Shown: positions 6,366 through 14,765, numbered from the stretch's first letter. The stretch: DNA of 64,000 nt from Cyanobium sp. PCC 7001 (GCF_000155635.1 NZ_DS990556.1:861051-925050); one strand, 5' to 3'. Made by a program: numbers and translations. The notes: a model not told the origin generated them from the letters alone.

Positions 6366-7553
6366 GTGATTCCATCCTTGGAGCTGCTTTCGACAGTCGG
6401 GTTCACCTCCCAGGCCGATACAGCCCGATCAATCATCGGATGGCTAGTGCCAACCGCAGACCGGGTCACGACACGGGCCGGCAATGACAAGATCGTTGCA
6501 CAAGGAGACGCCTCAGGCTTGGTGGGCATCACCAACTTCGGCTTGATTCTCACGGGAAGAGGGAACGACCGCATCAAGGCCACAGGAGGCACCTTGGCAA
6601 CGGGGCTCCTCAACAGCGGTCGCATCAAGACCGGCCAAGGGGAAGACCTCGTTCGAGGACTCGGGAACGGCGACAATCGTGCGGGCCTCTGGAATGGGAA
6701 TGGTGGCGAGATCCTCACAGGGGCTGGGAAAGACCGCATCCAGGGCCTGGGTTCCCCGGCCAGTGGAACGCCTGGAATTGTCAACGTCAATGGCTCCGTG
6801 ATCAATACCGGAAGTGGTATTGACATCCTCAAGGGAGTCAGCATTGCAACTGGCATTCAGAACTCAGATTTCTCCGTGATCAACACGGGCGCTGGAAGCG
6901 ATCGGATCCAGGGGCAGGGTTGGTCCTTTGGCCTTCAGATCAGCCGCAACGCCAGAGTGTTGACGGGAATCGGCAACGACCGGATCCTCGGGACAAGCGA
7001 TCCAAGGAGCTCAGGGGAATCCGTTGGAATTCTGCTGAAGGATGGTGCACAGATCCAGACTGGTAATGGCCGTGATCAGATCACCGGCAACTCCACTGGC
7101 AACGGAAATCCAGACGACAATGCTGGCATTCTCATCACCAGCAGCTCCCAGATCAAGACGGCCCGGGGGAATGACCGGATCACGGGCATTGGCACCGCAG
7201 GCTCCTCAGGAGTCCACAACGACGCCTTGATCGACACTGGGAAGGGGAAGGATGTTGTGAATGCGCTGCAAGGTGGGTTCGCAGGTACGGGCAGAACACG
7301 GCTGGGTCAGGACAACGACAGACTCCTGGGATTCGGAACAGGCTTCTTTGAAGGCGGAGGTGGCAAGAATGACAAGATCTTCCTTGGACAGGGAAGCTAC
7401 GCTGTCAACAGAGCAGCAGGCACCATCACCAGCTCGGGCCAAACCATGAACATCCGTGGTTTCGAGATCATTGGCGGGAGCAGTAGAGGTTCTTTTGCTT
7501 TGAAGTCCGGCACATTCAACGTCACTGCTGCCGGACTGGGTAGCTTCATCTAA
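6366..7553 (+). CDS. RTX-like glycine/aspartate repeat protein
   Basis: From a GTG at 6366 the frame encodes 395 residues. Most of it is about ten degenerate repeats of the type IxTGxGxDRIxGxG (for example ILTGRGNDRIKATG, INTGAGSDRIQGQG, IKTARGNDRITGIG). They resemble RTX/hemolysin-type calcium-binding nonapeptides but are separated by 20-25-residue spacers containing G(I/L)xNSGxI, probably one beta-roll turn each. No N-terminal signal is seen, as in type I-secreted RTX proteins. No transporter genes are adjacent. The start is uncertain because the upstream region is AT-rich and lacks a clear ribosome-binding site. GC content is visibly lower than that of its neighbours, so horizontal transfer is possible. 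Function unknown; a surface-layer or adhesion role is plausible. Confidence 0.7.
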   Translation: MIPSLELLSTVGFTSQADTARSIIGWLVPTADRVTTRAGNDKIVAQGDASGLVGITNFGLILTGRGNDRIKATGGTLATGLLNSGRIKTGQGEDLVRGLGNGDNRAGLWNGNGGEILTGAGKDRIQGLGSPASGTPGIVNVNGSVINTGSGIDILKGVSIATGIQNSDFSVINTGAGSDRIQGQGWSFGLQISRNARVLTGIGNDRILGTSDPRSSGESVGILLKDGAQIQTGNGRDQITGNSTGNGNPDDNAGILITSSSQIKTARGNDRITGIGTAGSSGVHNDALIDTGKGKDVVNALQGGFAGTGRTRLGQDNDRLLGFGTGFFEGGGGKNDKIFLGQGSYAVNRAAGTITSSGQTMNIRGFEIIGGSSRGSFALKSGTFNVTAAGLGSFI

Positions 7554-7622
7554 CGAGTCTTCTGGTTGAATCCTTCTTCGCGTGGCAACGATCCATGCAC
7601 CGCTCCTCAACGCCATGGATCG

Positions 7623-7640
7623 GAACCAGTCAGCTGGTTC
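7623..7640. terminator. Weak hairpin between convergent genes
   Basis: GAACCAG (7623-7629) pairs with CTGGTTC (7634-7640) across a 4-base loop. It lies between the convergent repeat-protein and superoxide dismutase genes. There is no clear U-tract on either strand. Confidence 0.35.
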
Positions 7641-7646
7641 AGCAGC

Positions 7647-8390
7647 TCAGATCACGGAGCTGGATCCAGCTTCGCCGTAGCGCCGATTCACCTCCTTCCA
7701 GTTCACCCGTGACCACCAGGCCTGGATGTAATCGGGCCGGCGGTTCTGATAGTTGAGGTAATAGGCGTGCTCCCACACATCCAGCCCCAGCAGCGGTGTG
7801 CCCCGCTCGATGCCGGGCAGATCCATCAGCGGGTTGTCCTGATTGGGGGTGCTGGTGACCGCCAGGCGGCCGTCGGGCCGGCGGATCAGCCAGGCCCAGC
7901 CCGAACCGAAGCGGCCGGCCCCCGCCTGGTTGAACTGCTCATGCATCGCCCCCAGCGATCCGAAGCTGGCATCAATGGCCGTCAGCAGCTCGGCCGAGGG
8001 CTCACCGCCCTGGCCCTCCGGCGCCATCACGGCCCAGAACTGGCTGTGGTTCCAGTGGCCGCCGCCGTTGTTGCGCACCGCCTCGGGAAAGCGCGAGATC
8101 TGGCCCTGCAGCGCCTCCAGGCTGAGGCCCTCGAGGGCCGGATTCGCTTCGATCTGAGCGTTCAACTTGGCCACGTAGCCACCGTGATGGCGGTCGTGGT
8201 GGATGGTCATGGTGGGGGCGTCGATCACCGGCTCCAGGGCCTCGGCGGGATAGGGCAAAGGCGGCAGGGTGTAGGTGGCCCAGGCTGGTGAGGCCAGGCC
8301 CAGCAGCAGGAGCAGGGGGGTCAGGCAGGCCAGCAGGGCCCGCCCCAGAAACGGTGGACGCATGGATCGAAACAAGCAGGGCGTGATCAC
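7647..8390 (-). CDS. sodA: Exported manganese superoxide dismutase
   Basis: Converts superoxide to oxygen and peroxide. Residues 10-39 form a signal peptide ([14 protein letters not shown], cleavage near AWA-TY), so the enzyme acts in the periplasm or thylakoid lumen; a start at Met10 (8363) is equally good. Metal ligands are in place: His in [12 protein letters not shown], His in [11 protein letters not shown], and Asp/His in [14 protein letters not shown]. The GGGHWNH motif together with the NQDNPL Gln is the pattern of Mn rather than Fe enzymes. The length is normal once the signal is removed. It lies downstream of, and on the same strand as, a thioredoxin-like gene and a Na+/H+ antiporter, with a 41-base gap to the former. 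Confidence 0.95.
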   Translation of the reverse strand: MITPCLFRSMRPPFLGRALLACLTPLLLLLGLASPAWATYTLPPLPYPAEALEPVIDAPTMTIHHDRHHGGYVAKLNAQIEANPALEGLSLEALQGQISRFPEAVRNNGGGHWNHSQFWAVMAPEGQGGEPSAELLTAIDASFGSLGAMHEQFNQAGAGRFGSGWAWLIRRPDGRLAVTSTPNQDNPLMDLPGIERGTPLLGLDVWEHAYYLNYQNRRPDYIQAWWSRVNWKEVNRRYGEAGSSSVI

Positions 8391-8431
8391 AACAGCCTGA
8401 CGGATGGGCCCGTCCTGGCGCAGGGCTCACA

Positions 8432-8845
8432 TCAGCCACCCGGGCCGCTGCGCCAGAACCCGCTGAGTTTCACCACCCCCGGCAGCAGGAACATGATGAG
8501 CCAGGCGGCCATGAAGGCCTCGTCCACGAGCCCGCTGACCAGCAAGAAGGTGGGCACCCCGGGCACCTGAACGCCGGCCTGCCGGGACTGGGCGATCAGA
8601 TCCTCCAGGGCGGTGGGATCCGCTTCCAACCGCCGCAGGCGCACCCGGACGTCCGGACGTTGCTGGGCCAGTTCGGCGAGAAACGCCTCCGCCGCGGCGC
8701 AATGGGGGCAACCCTCGCGTACGAACACCTGGAGTTCACCGGGGTCCGGGCGGGGCTGCGTCAGGCCCCCTGCAGGGATGAGGGTGAGCAGAAGGCCCAA
8801 CAGCATGGCCCACAGCAACGCGAGCCGTGATCGAGAGCGCGCCAT
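8432..8845 (-). CDS. Membrane-anchored thioredoxin/glutaredoxin-like protein
   Basis: I place the start at 8845 (MARSRSRLALLWAM), giving 137 residues; an upstream start would add an unlikely 31-residue basic leader. Residues ~8-30 are a signal or anchor helix. A thioredoxin-type active site follows (FVREGCPHC), then VRVRLRRLEADPTA and GVQVPGVPTFLL with the cis-Pro expected of the fold. The C-terminus has a second hydrophobic segment (FMAAWLIMFLLPGVVKL). It probably reduces or isomerises disulfides on the periplasmic or lumenal side. It sits between the antiporter (37-base gap) and the exported superoxide dismutase on the same strand, so a shared transcript is likely. Confidence 0.72.
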   Translation of the reverse strand: MARSRSRLALLWAMLLGLLLTLIPAGGLTQPRPDPGELQVFVREGCPHCAAAEAFLAELAQQRPDVRVRLRRLEADPTALEDLIAQSRQAGVQVPGVPTFLLVSGLVDEAFMAAWLIMFLLPGVVKLSGFWRSGPGG

Positions 8846-8882
8846 GGTGCCTGCCGCTTCATTGCCCTCAGGATGTCGACCC

Positions 8883-10091
8883 TCAGGATGCCGAAGGGAG
8901 CTGCTCTCCGATCCCCGGCCCGATCTCCCCGAGGGCACGCATCACCGGCGTGATCGAGAGCCCCTGCACGATCACCGAGAAGGCCACCACGGCGAAGGCC
9001 ACGGTGACCACCGCATCGCGGTAGGGGAGGCTGGTGGGGAGGCCCAGAGCCAACGCCAGGGCCAGGGCACCGCGCAGACCGCCCCACACCAGCACGTGCT
9101 GGTGACTGGCCTTCACCCGCAACGCTGAAAACCGGAACAGGGCGCAGCACAGATACGTGGAGAGGGCTCGTCCGGCGATCACCAGGGCGATGGCGATGCC
9201 GATCGGCAGCAGCACCCGGTTGAAGCTCTGGTGGGCCTCGAGCATCCCCATCAGCAGGAAGATCAGGGAATTCACCACGAAGGCGGCGTAGTCCCAGAAC
9301 GACTGCACGGCCTCGCGCCCCTGCGGCGAGATGGCGCCCAGGGGGCCGATGTTGCCCAGCAGGATGCCGGCGGTGAGGGTGGCGAGCACCCCCGACACGC
9401 CGAGGTGCTCCGCCAGCAGGAAGGAGCCGTAGGCGGCCACGGTGGTGAAGGTGATCTCCACCAGCGGGTCTTCGGTGCGGCCGGCCAGGGCCAGCAGGGC
9501 CGCGGCCACCAGGGCGCCGCAGGCCACGCCGCCCGCCACCGTGACGGCCAGCACCTGGAGCGTGCCCATCGGCGTGATCGGAGCGCCGGTGGCGAAGGCG
9601 ATGGCGATGCCGAAGGCCACGGCGGCGGTGCTGTCGTTGAGCAGGCTCTCCGCTTCCACCAGCTCCCGCAGCCGGCCATGCACCCCCGCCTCCTTGAAGG
9701 TGGCGATCACCGACACCGGATCGGTGGCCGAGATCAGCACGCCGAACAGCAGGGCCGCCGGCCAGCTCCAGTGGGCCAGCACGTGCATCCCCACCGTGGT
9801 GACTCCGGCGGAGAGCACCACACCGGCGGTGGCCAGGGTGAGCACCACCGGCAGGTCGCGGCGCAGGGAGGGCCAGGCGATGTAGAGGGCGGCCTCGAAG
9901 ATGAGGGGCGGCAAAAAGGCGTTGAAGATCAGCTCCCGGGTGAGGGCGATGCCGGGCCCGAAGGGCAGCCAGGCCAGGGCGATGCCTCCCAGCACCAGGC
10001 CCACGCTGTAGGGCAGCCGCAACCGACGGGCCACCATGGCCACCACCGCGGCCACCAGCAGCAGCAGCTCAACCGATTCGATGGTGGGCAT
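8883..10091 (-). CDS. Na+/H+ antiporter, CPA1 (NhaP-like) family
   Basis: A 402-residue polytopic membrane protein. Diagnostic CPA1 motifs are present: FLPPLIFEAALY in the early part, SATDPVSVIATFKE (the ion-binding Asp-Pro) and EAESLLNDSTAAVAFGI. The later half contains WGGLRGALALALALGLP, also typical of NhaP/NHE exchangers. It exchanges cytoplasmic Na+ or K+ for H+ to control pH and salt stress. Length is close to other NhaP-type proteins lacking a long cytoplasmic tail. It is transcribed away from the nuclease gene at 10149 and is probably the first gene of a run with the thioredoxin-like protein and superoxide dismutase. Confidence 0.9.
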   Translation of the reverse strand: MPTIESVELLLLVAAVVAMVARRLRLPYSVGLVLGGIALAWLPFGPGIALTRELIFNAFLPPLIFEAALYIAWPSLRRDLPVVLTLATAGVVLSAGVTTVGMHVLAHWSWPAALLFGVLISATDPVSVIATFKEAGVHGRLRELVEAESLLNDSTAAVAFGIAIAFATGAPITPMGTLQVLAVTVAGGVACGALVAAALLALAGRTEDPLVEITFTTVAAYGSFLLAEHLGVSGVLATLTAGILLGNIGPLGAISPQGREAVQSFWDYAAFVVNSLIFLLMGMLEAHQSFNRVLLPIGIAIALVIAGRALSTYLCCALFRFSALRVKASHQHVLVWGGLRGALALALALGLPTSLPYRDAVVTVAFAVVAFSVIVQGLSITPVMRALGEIGPGIGEQLPSAS

Positions 10092-10148
10092 GGGTCAGAG
10101 GGGGCGCCATCGGATGCTGAAGCAGAAGTCTGGTGGGGGAGTGCGGCC

Positions 10149-10673
10149 ATGCCCAGGGTCCTTGTGCTGCACATGGCGCTGGTGCTGGGGCTCGCGGCGC
10201 CCGGCTGCGCCACGGCCGAGAGCCGCCAGGCAAAGCCCCGCCCGGTGATGGCCACGGTGCTCTCGATCGGCGATGGAGACACCCTGCGCGTGCGCCGCAA
10301 CGGCAGCAGCCTCACGGTGCGGCTGGCGTGCATCGACGCTCCCGAACTGGCCCAGCGGCCGAATGGAGCCCAGGCCCGGGCATACCTGCGCAAGCGATTG
10401 GCGATCGGCACTCCGGTGCGGTTGCTGGTGAAAAGCAGCGACCACAATGGGCGCGTGGTGGCCGAGGTGATCGGCGCGATCAACCTGGGGTTGGCGCTGG
10501 TGGAGGACGGCGAAGCGTTCGTGTCCCGGCGCCATGTGGACCAGTGCGATGCCGCGGCCTACCTGGCGGCCGAAGCCAGGGCACGGCGGCGGCGGCGCGG
10601 CGTCTGGCAGGTGCCCGGGGGCATCGACCGGCCATGGCAGTTCCGGCGCTCACGGGATACGAAGGGGAGCTAG
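10149..10673 (+). CDS. Thermonuclease-like (SNase) lipoprotein or exported protein
   Basis: 174 residues from ATG 10149. The N-terminus is hydrophobic and ends in a lipobox-like LAAPGC, so the protein is probably exported and lipid-anchored. The SNase fold follows: VLSIGDGDTLRVRR, VRLACIDAPELAQ, VRLLVKSSDHNGRVVAEV, LVEDGEAFV. The catalytic Asp and Arg positions of staphylococcal nuclease (GDGDT, CIDAPE, GR) are recognisable. Where the family usually has DRYGR this protein has DHNGR, keeping the Arg-containing end. It would cleave extracellular DNA or RNA with calcium. The gene is divergent from the antiporter. Confidence 0.85.
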   Translation: MPRVLVLHMALVLGLAAPGCATAESRQAKPRPVMATVLSIGDGDTLRVRRNGSSLTVRLACIDAPELAQRPNGAQARAYLRKRLAIGTPVRLLVKSSDHNGRVVAEVIGAINLGLALVEDGEAFVSRRHVDQCDAAAYLAAEARARRRRRGVWQVPGGIDRPWQFRRSRDTKGS

Positions 10674-10777
10674 AGCCTCAGCGGATGAATCTCCCGACGA
10701 CTGTCTTCCTGCTGGAGCCCTGATCGCCAGACCAAGCTCGGCGAGCTCCGATCCCCGCTCGGGCCTCTGCCCCCGAC

Positions 10778-11071
10778 TCAAAGCCGCACCCGCGTCACCT
10801 CAGCCTGAAGGGGCCGCCGTGGAGTGGCCACCTCCACCGGGGTGCGGGTGAAGATCTCCACCCGGATGCCCAGCCGTGCCACCAGCACCACCGCCTGGGC
10901 CAGCAGGGCGGCGATGCCCACCGCCGCGAGCGGCCAGAGGACGGCCCGTACGGGCAGGCAGGTGCTGGCCGCCACCAGCCCGGCTGCCGCCAGCAGGTGG
11001 TTGAGCAGCACGCCCAGAACGGCCCCGCCCAGCAGCAGGGCCAGCGAACGGGGTTGGAGGAGAGCAGGCAT
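10778..11071 (-). CDS. Small hypothetical membrane protein
   Basis: The ATG at 11071 gives 97 residues with two or three hydrophobic segments (LALLLGGAVLGVLLNHLLAA, then VLWPLAAVGIAALLAQAVVL) and a basic cytoplasmic-type tail (RPLQAEVTRVRL). No family is recognised. It lies 43 bases downstream of the Rho_N-like gene on the same strand. A longer reading of this frame exists but has shadow-like composition. Confidence 0.5.
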   Translation of the reverse strand: MPALLQPRSLALLLGGAVLGVLLNHLLAAAGLVAASTCLPVRAVLWPLAAVGIAALLAQAVVLVARLGIRVEIFTRTPVEVATPRRPLQAEVTRVRL

Positions 11072-11114
11072 CAGACCGGCAGCCCGAGGCGGCTGGGGGG
11101 ACGGAGCCCTCAAC

Positions 11115-11519
11115 CTATGGGCCGGACGGGGGTTGCGGACCTGCCTGACGCAGAGCCCGCAACTCGCCCTCCTCCAGACCCACCCGGCGGGCCACCGCTT
11201 CCAGCAGGGCCTCGAGCCGCTCCAGCCGCGCATGGAGGCTGGCAAGGTCCTGGCCTGCCGCGGGCGCTTGTGCTGGCGCTGGCGCTGGCGGGATGGCCTC
11301 GGACCGGGCGGTACCGGAGAGCAATGCCACCAGCTCATCCTTGGTGGCGCGGGAATAGCCGCGCAGCCCCAGGGCCTTGCAGCGCTGCTGCAACTGTTTG
11401 TTGGTGAGGCTGTGGAGCGACGCAGCCTGGAGTTCGGCATCGAGGGCCCGCAGGCTGCGGGCATCCGACTGGGCGACGGTGCGCAGGTTCTGGCGGAGGG
11501 TGTCAGCGATCCTTCCCAT
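11115..11519 (-). CDS. Rho N-terminal (SAP-like) domain protein with coiled coil
   Basis: I choose ATG 11519 because a GGAAGGAGG lies just upstream; ATG 11534 would add five residues. The middle (residues ~38-67: LTNKQLQQRCKALGLRGYSR, then TKDELVALL) fits the Rho_N/SAP-like helical domain that binds nucleic acid or proteins. An Ala/Pro linker and a C-terminal coiled coil (LASLHARLERLEALLEAVAR) follow. The start overlaps the 3' end of the upstream coiled-coil gene by 17 bases, so the two are probably translated together. Function unknown. Confidence 0.65.
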   Translation of the reverse strand: MGRIADTLRQNLRTVAQSDARSLRALDAELQAASLHSLTNKQLQQRCKALGLRGYSRATKDELVALLSGTARSEAIPPAPAPAQAPAAGQDLASLHARLERLEALLEAVARRVGLEEGELRALRQAGPQPPSGP

Positions 11520-12033
11520 CCGCCTCCTTCCCATCCGCCACCGTCCCCTCCGCCTCCGTTGGGATGGAGCTGCCCTGATCCAGTTGCTGCCGCATCGTCT
11601 GCTGCTTCTCCAGCAGGGTGTCGAGGTTCTGTTTGGTCTTGGTCCAGCGGCCGATGAAGCTGATCACGGCCCGGATCAGGCGGCCGAGGAAACCGCCGCC
11701 GGCATAGGTGGTGCGGCCCTTCTGATACAAGGCGAATTCGTTGGTGAGGTCATCGCCGGCATCCTCCAGATCGCCGATCACCGTGGTCACGATCTCCAGC
11801 ATTTCGTAGGCCTCACGGCGCACCGAGGCCTCCCGCGCGGCGATCGCCCACAGTCTCTGCTCCAGGGTCGTCATCGCCTCGCGGCCGCGCTGGGCCTGGC
11901 CGCGGTACACGCCGCGGCTGATCATCAGCGAGCGGTAGCTGCTGCGCAGCTCCAGATACACCGTTTCCAGCTCCTCGCGCTCGAGCTGATCGGGTTCGGC
12001 CGGGAAGGTGGTGGTGGATGGAAGCTCGGGCAT
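11503..12033 (-). CDS. Conserved hypothetical coiled-coil protein
   Basis: 176 residues, rich in Glu/Arg/Gln. Helical segments such as LEREELETVYLELRSSYRSL and EAYEMLEIVTTVIGDLEDAG suggest a cytoplasmic coiled-coil protein. A short amphipathic segment (GGGFLGRLIRAVISFIGRW) near residue 120 could touch the membrane. The C-terminus is acidic and low complexity. It lies only 6 bases from the interrupted protease and overlaps the Rho_N-like gene. I do not recognise the family. Confidence 0.6.
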   Translation of the reverse strand: MPELPSTTTFPAEPDQLEREELETVYLELRSSYRSLMISRGVYRGQAQRGREAMTTLEQRLWAIAAREASVRREAYEMLEIVTTVIGDLEDAGDDLTNEFALYQKGRTTYAGGGFLGRLIRAVISFIGRWTKTKQNLDTLLEKQQTMRQQLDQGSSIPTEAEGTVADGKEADGKDR

Positions 12034-12039
12034 GGGGAT

Positions 12040-13134
12040 TCAGTTCACAACGGGATCGGCAGCGGGCAGAACCGTGATGCTGCCCTCGTTGCTGGAGATC
12101 TCTACACCCCGGCGGTGGGGCCGGTAGCGGCCGCGGTGCAGCTCGGGCTCACCGCTGCTGCCCTTGGCCAGGATCTCCACGGCGCCATCGCTCCAGAACA
12201 CATAGGAGCTGCGGTAGCCGTCGGCCCAGGCCACGTCATACACGGTGTGGCCATTGGCGTTGAGCCGGGCATGGACGCTGCAGCCGATCTCTTCACCCTG
12301 GCTCTGCTTGAAGCTGCGGAAGAAACAGCTGGCGCTGGCCAGCTCGCCCGCCCCGCCCACGGCCGGGGCGGGGGCGGGGGCGGGGGCGGGGGCGCGGGCG
12401 ATCAGGGGGGCATTGAGGAAGGGCCGGATCACCTGGTTCGACACGGCGAAGTTCAGGCCCTGGGAATCCCGCAGGATGAAGGTGGCGATCCCCACCACGC
12501 AGCCCCGGTCATCCAACAGGGGCCCGCCGGAGTTGCCGCCGTTGAGGGCTGCATCGGTCTGCACGATCTCGCCACCGTCGCGCAGCTGGCTCACCACACC
12601 CCTGCTGAGACTGAACGCCAGGCCCTTGGGGGCACCGATCGCCACCACGCTCTGCCCCACCGAGGGGGCCGTGCTGGCCAGCTGCAACGGGGTTCCCTGG
12701 CTGCCGCTCACCGCCAGCAGGGCCAGATCAGTGGCCGGCGCATCGCCACCGGCATCGGCCACCACCTCGGCCACCTGGGAGCGGCCGTCACGCCAGCGCA
12801 GCTACACCTCTGAGGCACCCGCCACCACGTGGGCATTGGTGAGCAGCAGGGTGCGGCCGGCCTCCTGGCGCACCACGAAGGCACTGCCCTGACCGCTGCC
12901 ACTGGACACCACCGCCACGCCATCGCGGGCCACTGCGAAGATCTGCTCGGGGGTCTGCGGATCACCACCGCAACGGCCCGGGGGACGGGACGCCACCACT
13001 GGGGTGGAGCTGCTCTGGGGCTGGCGCCAGGGGGGCGGCGGAGAGCTGGTCTGGGGCGCCGTCACGATCACACAGCCCTGGAGGCCGAGGGCGGCCAGGG
13101 TGGTGGCGGCAAGGGAGGAGAAGAGGCGGGCCAT
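12040..13134 (-). pseudogene. HtrA-like S1C serine protease interrupted by an in-frame TAG
   Basis: From ATG 13134 the reading frame begins with a lipoprotein signal (LAALGLQGC) and a Pro/Ser linker, then a trypsin-fold protease: GSAFVV, TNAHVVAGASEV (catalytic His). Codon 111 (12804-12802) is TAG. The same frame continues with LRWRDG, DLALLAV (Asp), VQTDAALNGGNSGGPLLDDR (Ser nucleophile) and a C-terminal domain after an Ala-Pro repeat. One C-to-T change would turn Gln (CAG) into this stop, so it is either a recent nonsense mutation, a sequencing error or a read-through site. As written, the upstream product lacks Asp and Ser and the downstream part lacks His, so neither can be an active protease alone. 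If intact it would be a ~364-residue periplasmic protease. Confidence 0.85.
12365..12394. repeat. GGGGCG hexamer x5 inside the protease gene
   Basis: Five exact tandem copies encode an Ala-Pro linker between the protease domain and C-terminal domain. Whole-codon units mean length change by slippage would keep the frame. Confidence 0.85.
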
Positions 13135-13182
13135 GGCATTGAGAGCCGAGTTGGAGTACCGCAACCGCAGGCCACAGGCGCT

Positions 13183-13206
13183 GGCATCGGCATCGGCATC
13201 GGCATC
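13183..13206. repeat. GGCATC hexamer x4 upstream of the protease gene
   Basis: Four exact copies lie 49-72 bases upstream of the protease start codon, so they would be in its 5' leader or promoter region. A variable-length tract could alter promoter or leader spacing; this is inference. Confidence 0.8.
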
Positions 13207-13293
13207 GACAGAACTGGGTGAGGCCGCCAGGGTTGAGCGGCGAGCCACCAACCCCAACCTCACCTCTTCCTGCTTAGCCAACCCAGGGCCGTA

Positions 13294-13680
13294 TCAGCGG
13301 CAACTCAGGCTGCCGCGATCGATCTCGCGGCCGATGAGGGCGCCGGCGGTGCCACCGAGGATCGCGCCGAGGGTCCGGTCGCCGCTGCCGGCAATCCCGT
13401 AGCCCGCCAGCGCACCGACGCCTGCGCCGATGACCAGGCCGGTCGTGCCATTGTCGCGCTTGCAGTAATACCGGCCATTGGACCCCCGCCAGAGGTAGCT
13501 GTCACGCGTGATGCGGCGGGGTTGTATGTAGCCACCGCGACTGTCGTAAACAGCACGCTCCTTTGCCCGCCGTCCATGGGCCGGGGCCCATGGTGGTGGC
13601 TGGGCAGCGGCAGGAGCCGCGACTCCCAGGCTCGTGAGGGCCAGGGTTGCTGCGGCGAACGCGAGAACGGTCTTGGGCAT
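13294..13680 (-). CDS. Exported glycine-zipper (2TM) protein
   Basis: ATG 13680 is preceded by GAGGAGG with good spacing. 128 residues: signal peptide at residues 1-26 (ending PAAA-QP), a basic Tyr/Arg-rich middle (DSYLWRGSNGRYYCKRDNGT), then a glycine zipper TGLVIGAGVGALAGYGIAGS and LGAILGGTAGALIGREID. The last residues include a second Cys (LSC), perhaps disulfide-bonded to the first. Such proteins associate with the outer membrane or cell envelope. Function unknown. It lies 159 bases upstream of the protease start on the same strand. Confidence 0.8.
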   Translation of the reverse strand: MPKTVLAFAAATLALTSLGVAAPAAAQPPPWAPAHGRRAKERAVYDSRGGYIQPRRITRDSYLWRGSNGRYYCKRDNGTTGLVIGAGVGALAGYGIAGSGDRTLGAILGGTAGALIGREIDRGSLSCR

Positions 13681-14008
13681 GCCCAGCGTTCCTCCTCGAT
13701 AGAGATCCTTTGGATCAGACGTTTCCTCGCCCTGACGGAGGCGGCGGGCGCACTGCCGTGCGTGGCGTTCCAGTTCAGCGAGCGGACGACGTCTGGTGAG
13801 GCCCGCAGGAGCGAGGGACTGGAAGGCCTGGCCCGAGGCATGGGCCGGCTCGGGAGCATCAAGATGCTGCCGGTGCCCAATGCCGATGGTCACCGACACC
13901 TCGATCCTGCCCAACCCGCAGCACCCCGGAGGAGCGCCAGTGTGGACACCCTCCATCAGCCCGTTCTGGCCGCCGTCTCCGAGGGGCTGGATGCGGCTTT
14001 CAAGGTGC
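13681..14008. other. Mostly non-coding stretch
   Basis: No strong gene. Its downstream half contains the start of a doubtful small frame at 13942 (+). Long minus-strand reading through it is probably spurious, because the glycine-zipper gene has a clear start and ribosome-binding site at 13680. Confidence 0.4.
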
Positions 14009-14091
14009 TCAGAGATCCGGGTGGCGTCGGCGCCGATCCTCGCTGTACGCCCACCAGGGCCGGGCCGGCTCACCGTTCAGGAAGCGCGTGA
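13942..14091 (+). CDS. Doubtful small protein
   Basis: A GTG at 13942 follows GGAGGAG (13928-13934) with proper spacing and opens 49 codons (VDTLHQPVLAAVSEGLDAAF onward). The first half looks like a normal amphipathic helix; the second half is low complexity and overlaps the Cdd1-like gene on the other strand. It could be a remnant. Only the ribosome-binding site supports it. Confidence 0.2.
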   Translation: MDTLHQPVLAAVSEGLDAAFKVLRDPGGVGADPRCTPTRAGPAHRSGSA

Positions 14092-14299
14092 TCGCAATGA
14101 ACACATCCAGCACGCAGGGATCCTGGCGGCAGCCGCGCAGGTCTCCCAGCCGGTTGTAGAGATCCAGGGGATCGGCGCCGTTCAGGTCCGCCGGTACCCG
14201 ATAGCCCAGGGACAGCAGGGCCTTGGCGATCGCCGGCCCCACATTGGGCAGATCAGTCAGCGCAGCAAGGGACTCGTGGTTGCAGCGGCTGGGGTGCAT
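14009..14299 (-). CDS. Helix-hairpin-helix protein, Cdd1 (pathogenicity locus) family
   Basis: 96 residues spanning a complete small domain: helix-hairpin-helix LPNVGPAIAKALLSLGYRVP, then LNGADPLDLYNRLGDLRGCR, QDPCVLDVFIAITRF and a terminal PWWAYSEDRR. This is the Cdd1 layout also related to the TfoX C-terminal domain. Predicted to bind DNA or protein without catalysis; biological role unknown. Cys in RGCRQDPC are conserved in many members, as I recall. Confidence 0.8.
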   Translation of the reverse strand: MHPSRCNHESLAALTDLPNVGPAIAKALLSLGYRVPADLNGADPLDLYNRLGDLRGCRQDPCVLDVFIAITRFLNGEPARPWWAYSEDRRRRHPDL

Positions 14300-14330
14300 G
14301 GTTCAGGGCAATCCGGTGAATCGACCAGGC

Positions 14331-14726
14331 TCAAAGCCCTGAACACCGCACCCGCCTGATCGCCCCCTCCGCGCCAACCGATTCCAGCGCCAGGCGGCCG
14401 CCGGCCTCCAGGCGCAGGCGCAGCAGCTCCAACCAGGTTTCGCCCTCGCCGGAGAGTTCCGTGATCAGCCCCAGTTCCTCGGGCCCCATGGCCACCACGG
14501 CCAATGCGGGGCCGGCGCTCTCGTAAAAGCTGATGCCGTTCGCATCGATCCGCAGCCACGACTCATCGGTGGATGGGGCGTTGCAGTGGCGCTGTTCCGC
14601 CATCCAGATGCCGTGGAAGGCCGCGGGGATCTGCTCCAGCTGTTCGGCTGCCTTGCCAGGGATGGCTGCCAGGCCGAGGCCGGTTGAAAGGGCGACGAGG
14701 GCCAGGACTGTCCTCCAGCTCAACAT
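14331..14726 (-). CDS. Exported hypothetical protein
   Basis: 131 residues with a signal peptide at 1-26 (ending GKAA-EQ). The mature part begins IPAAFHGIWMAEQRHCN and ends IRRVRCSGL, with two Cys that could form a disulfide. The FHGxW....CN opening is seen in small periplasmic beta-barrel proteins of unknown function. It lies 31 bases downstream of no same-strand neighbour except the GlsB-like gene (39-base gap), which may be upstream in the same transcript. Confidence 0.6.
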   Translation of the reverse strand: MLSWRTVLALVALSTGLGLAAIPGKAAEQLEQIPAAFHGIWMAEQRHCNAPSTDESWLRIDANGISFYESAGPALAVVAMGPEELGLITELSGEGETWLELLRLRLEAGGRLALESVGAEGAIRRVRCSGL

Positions 14727-14765
14727 CGTGAACCTCCATGGTCTGCAGGTCAGTGCATCCGGGGC

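Noticed and set aside
9231-10091. Plus-strand frame joined in front of the nuclease
   Set aside because: It is antisense to the Na+/H+ antiporter; the nuclease's signal peptide and lipobox begin at 10149.
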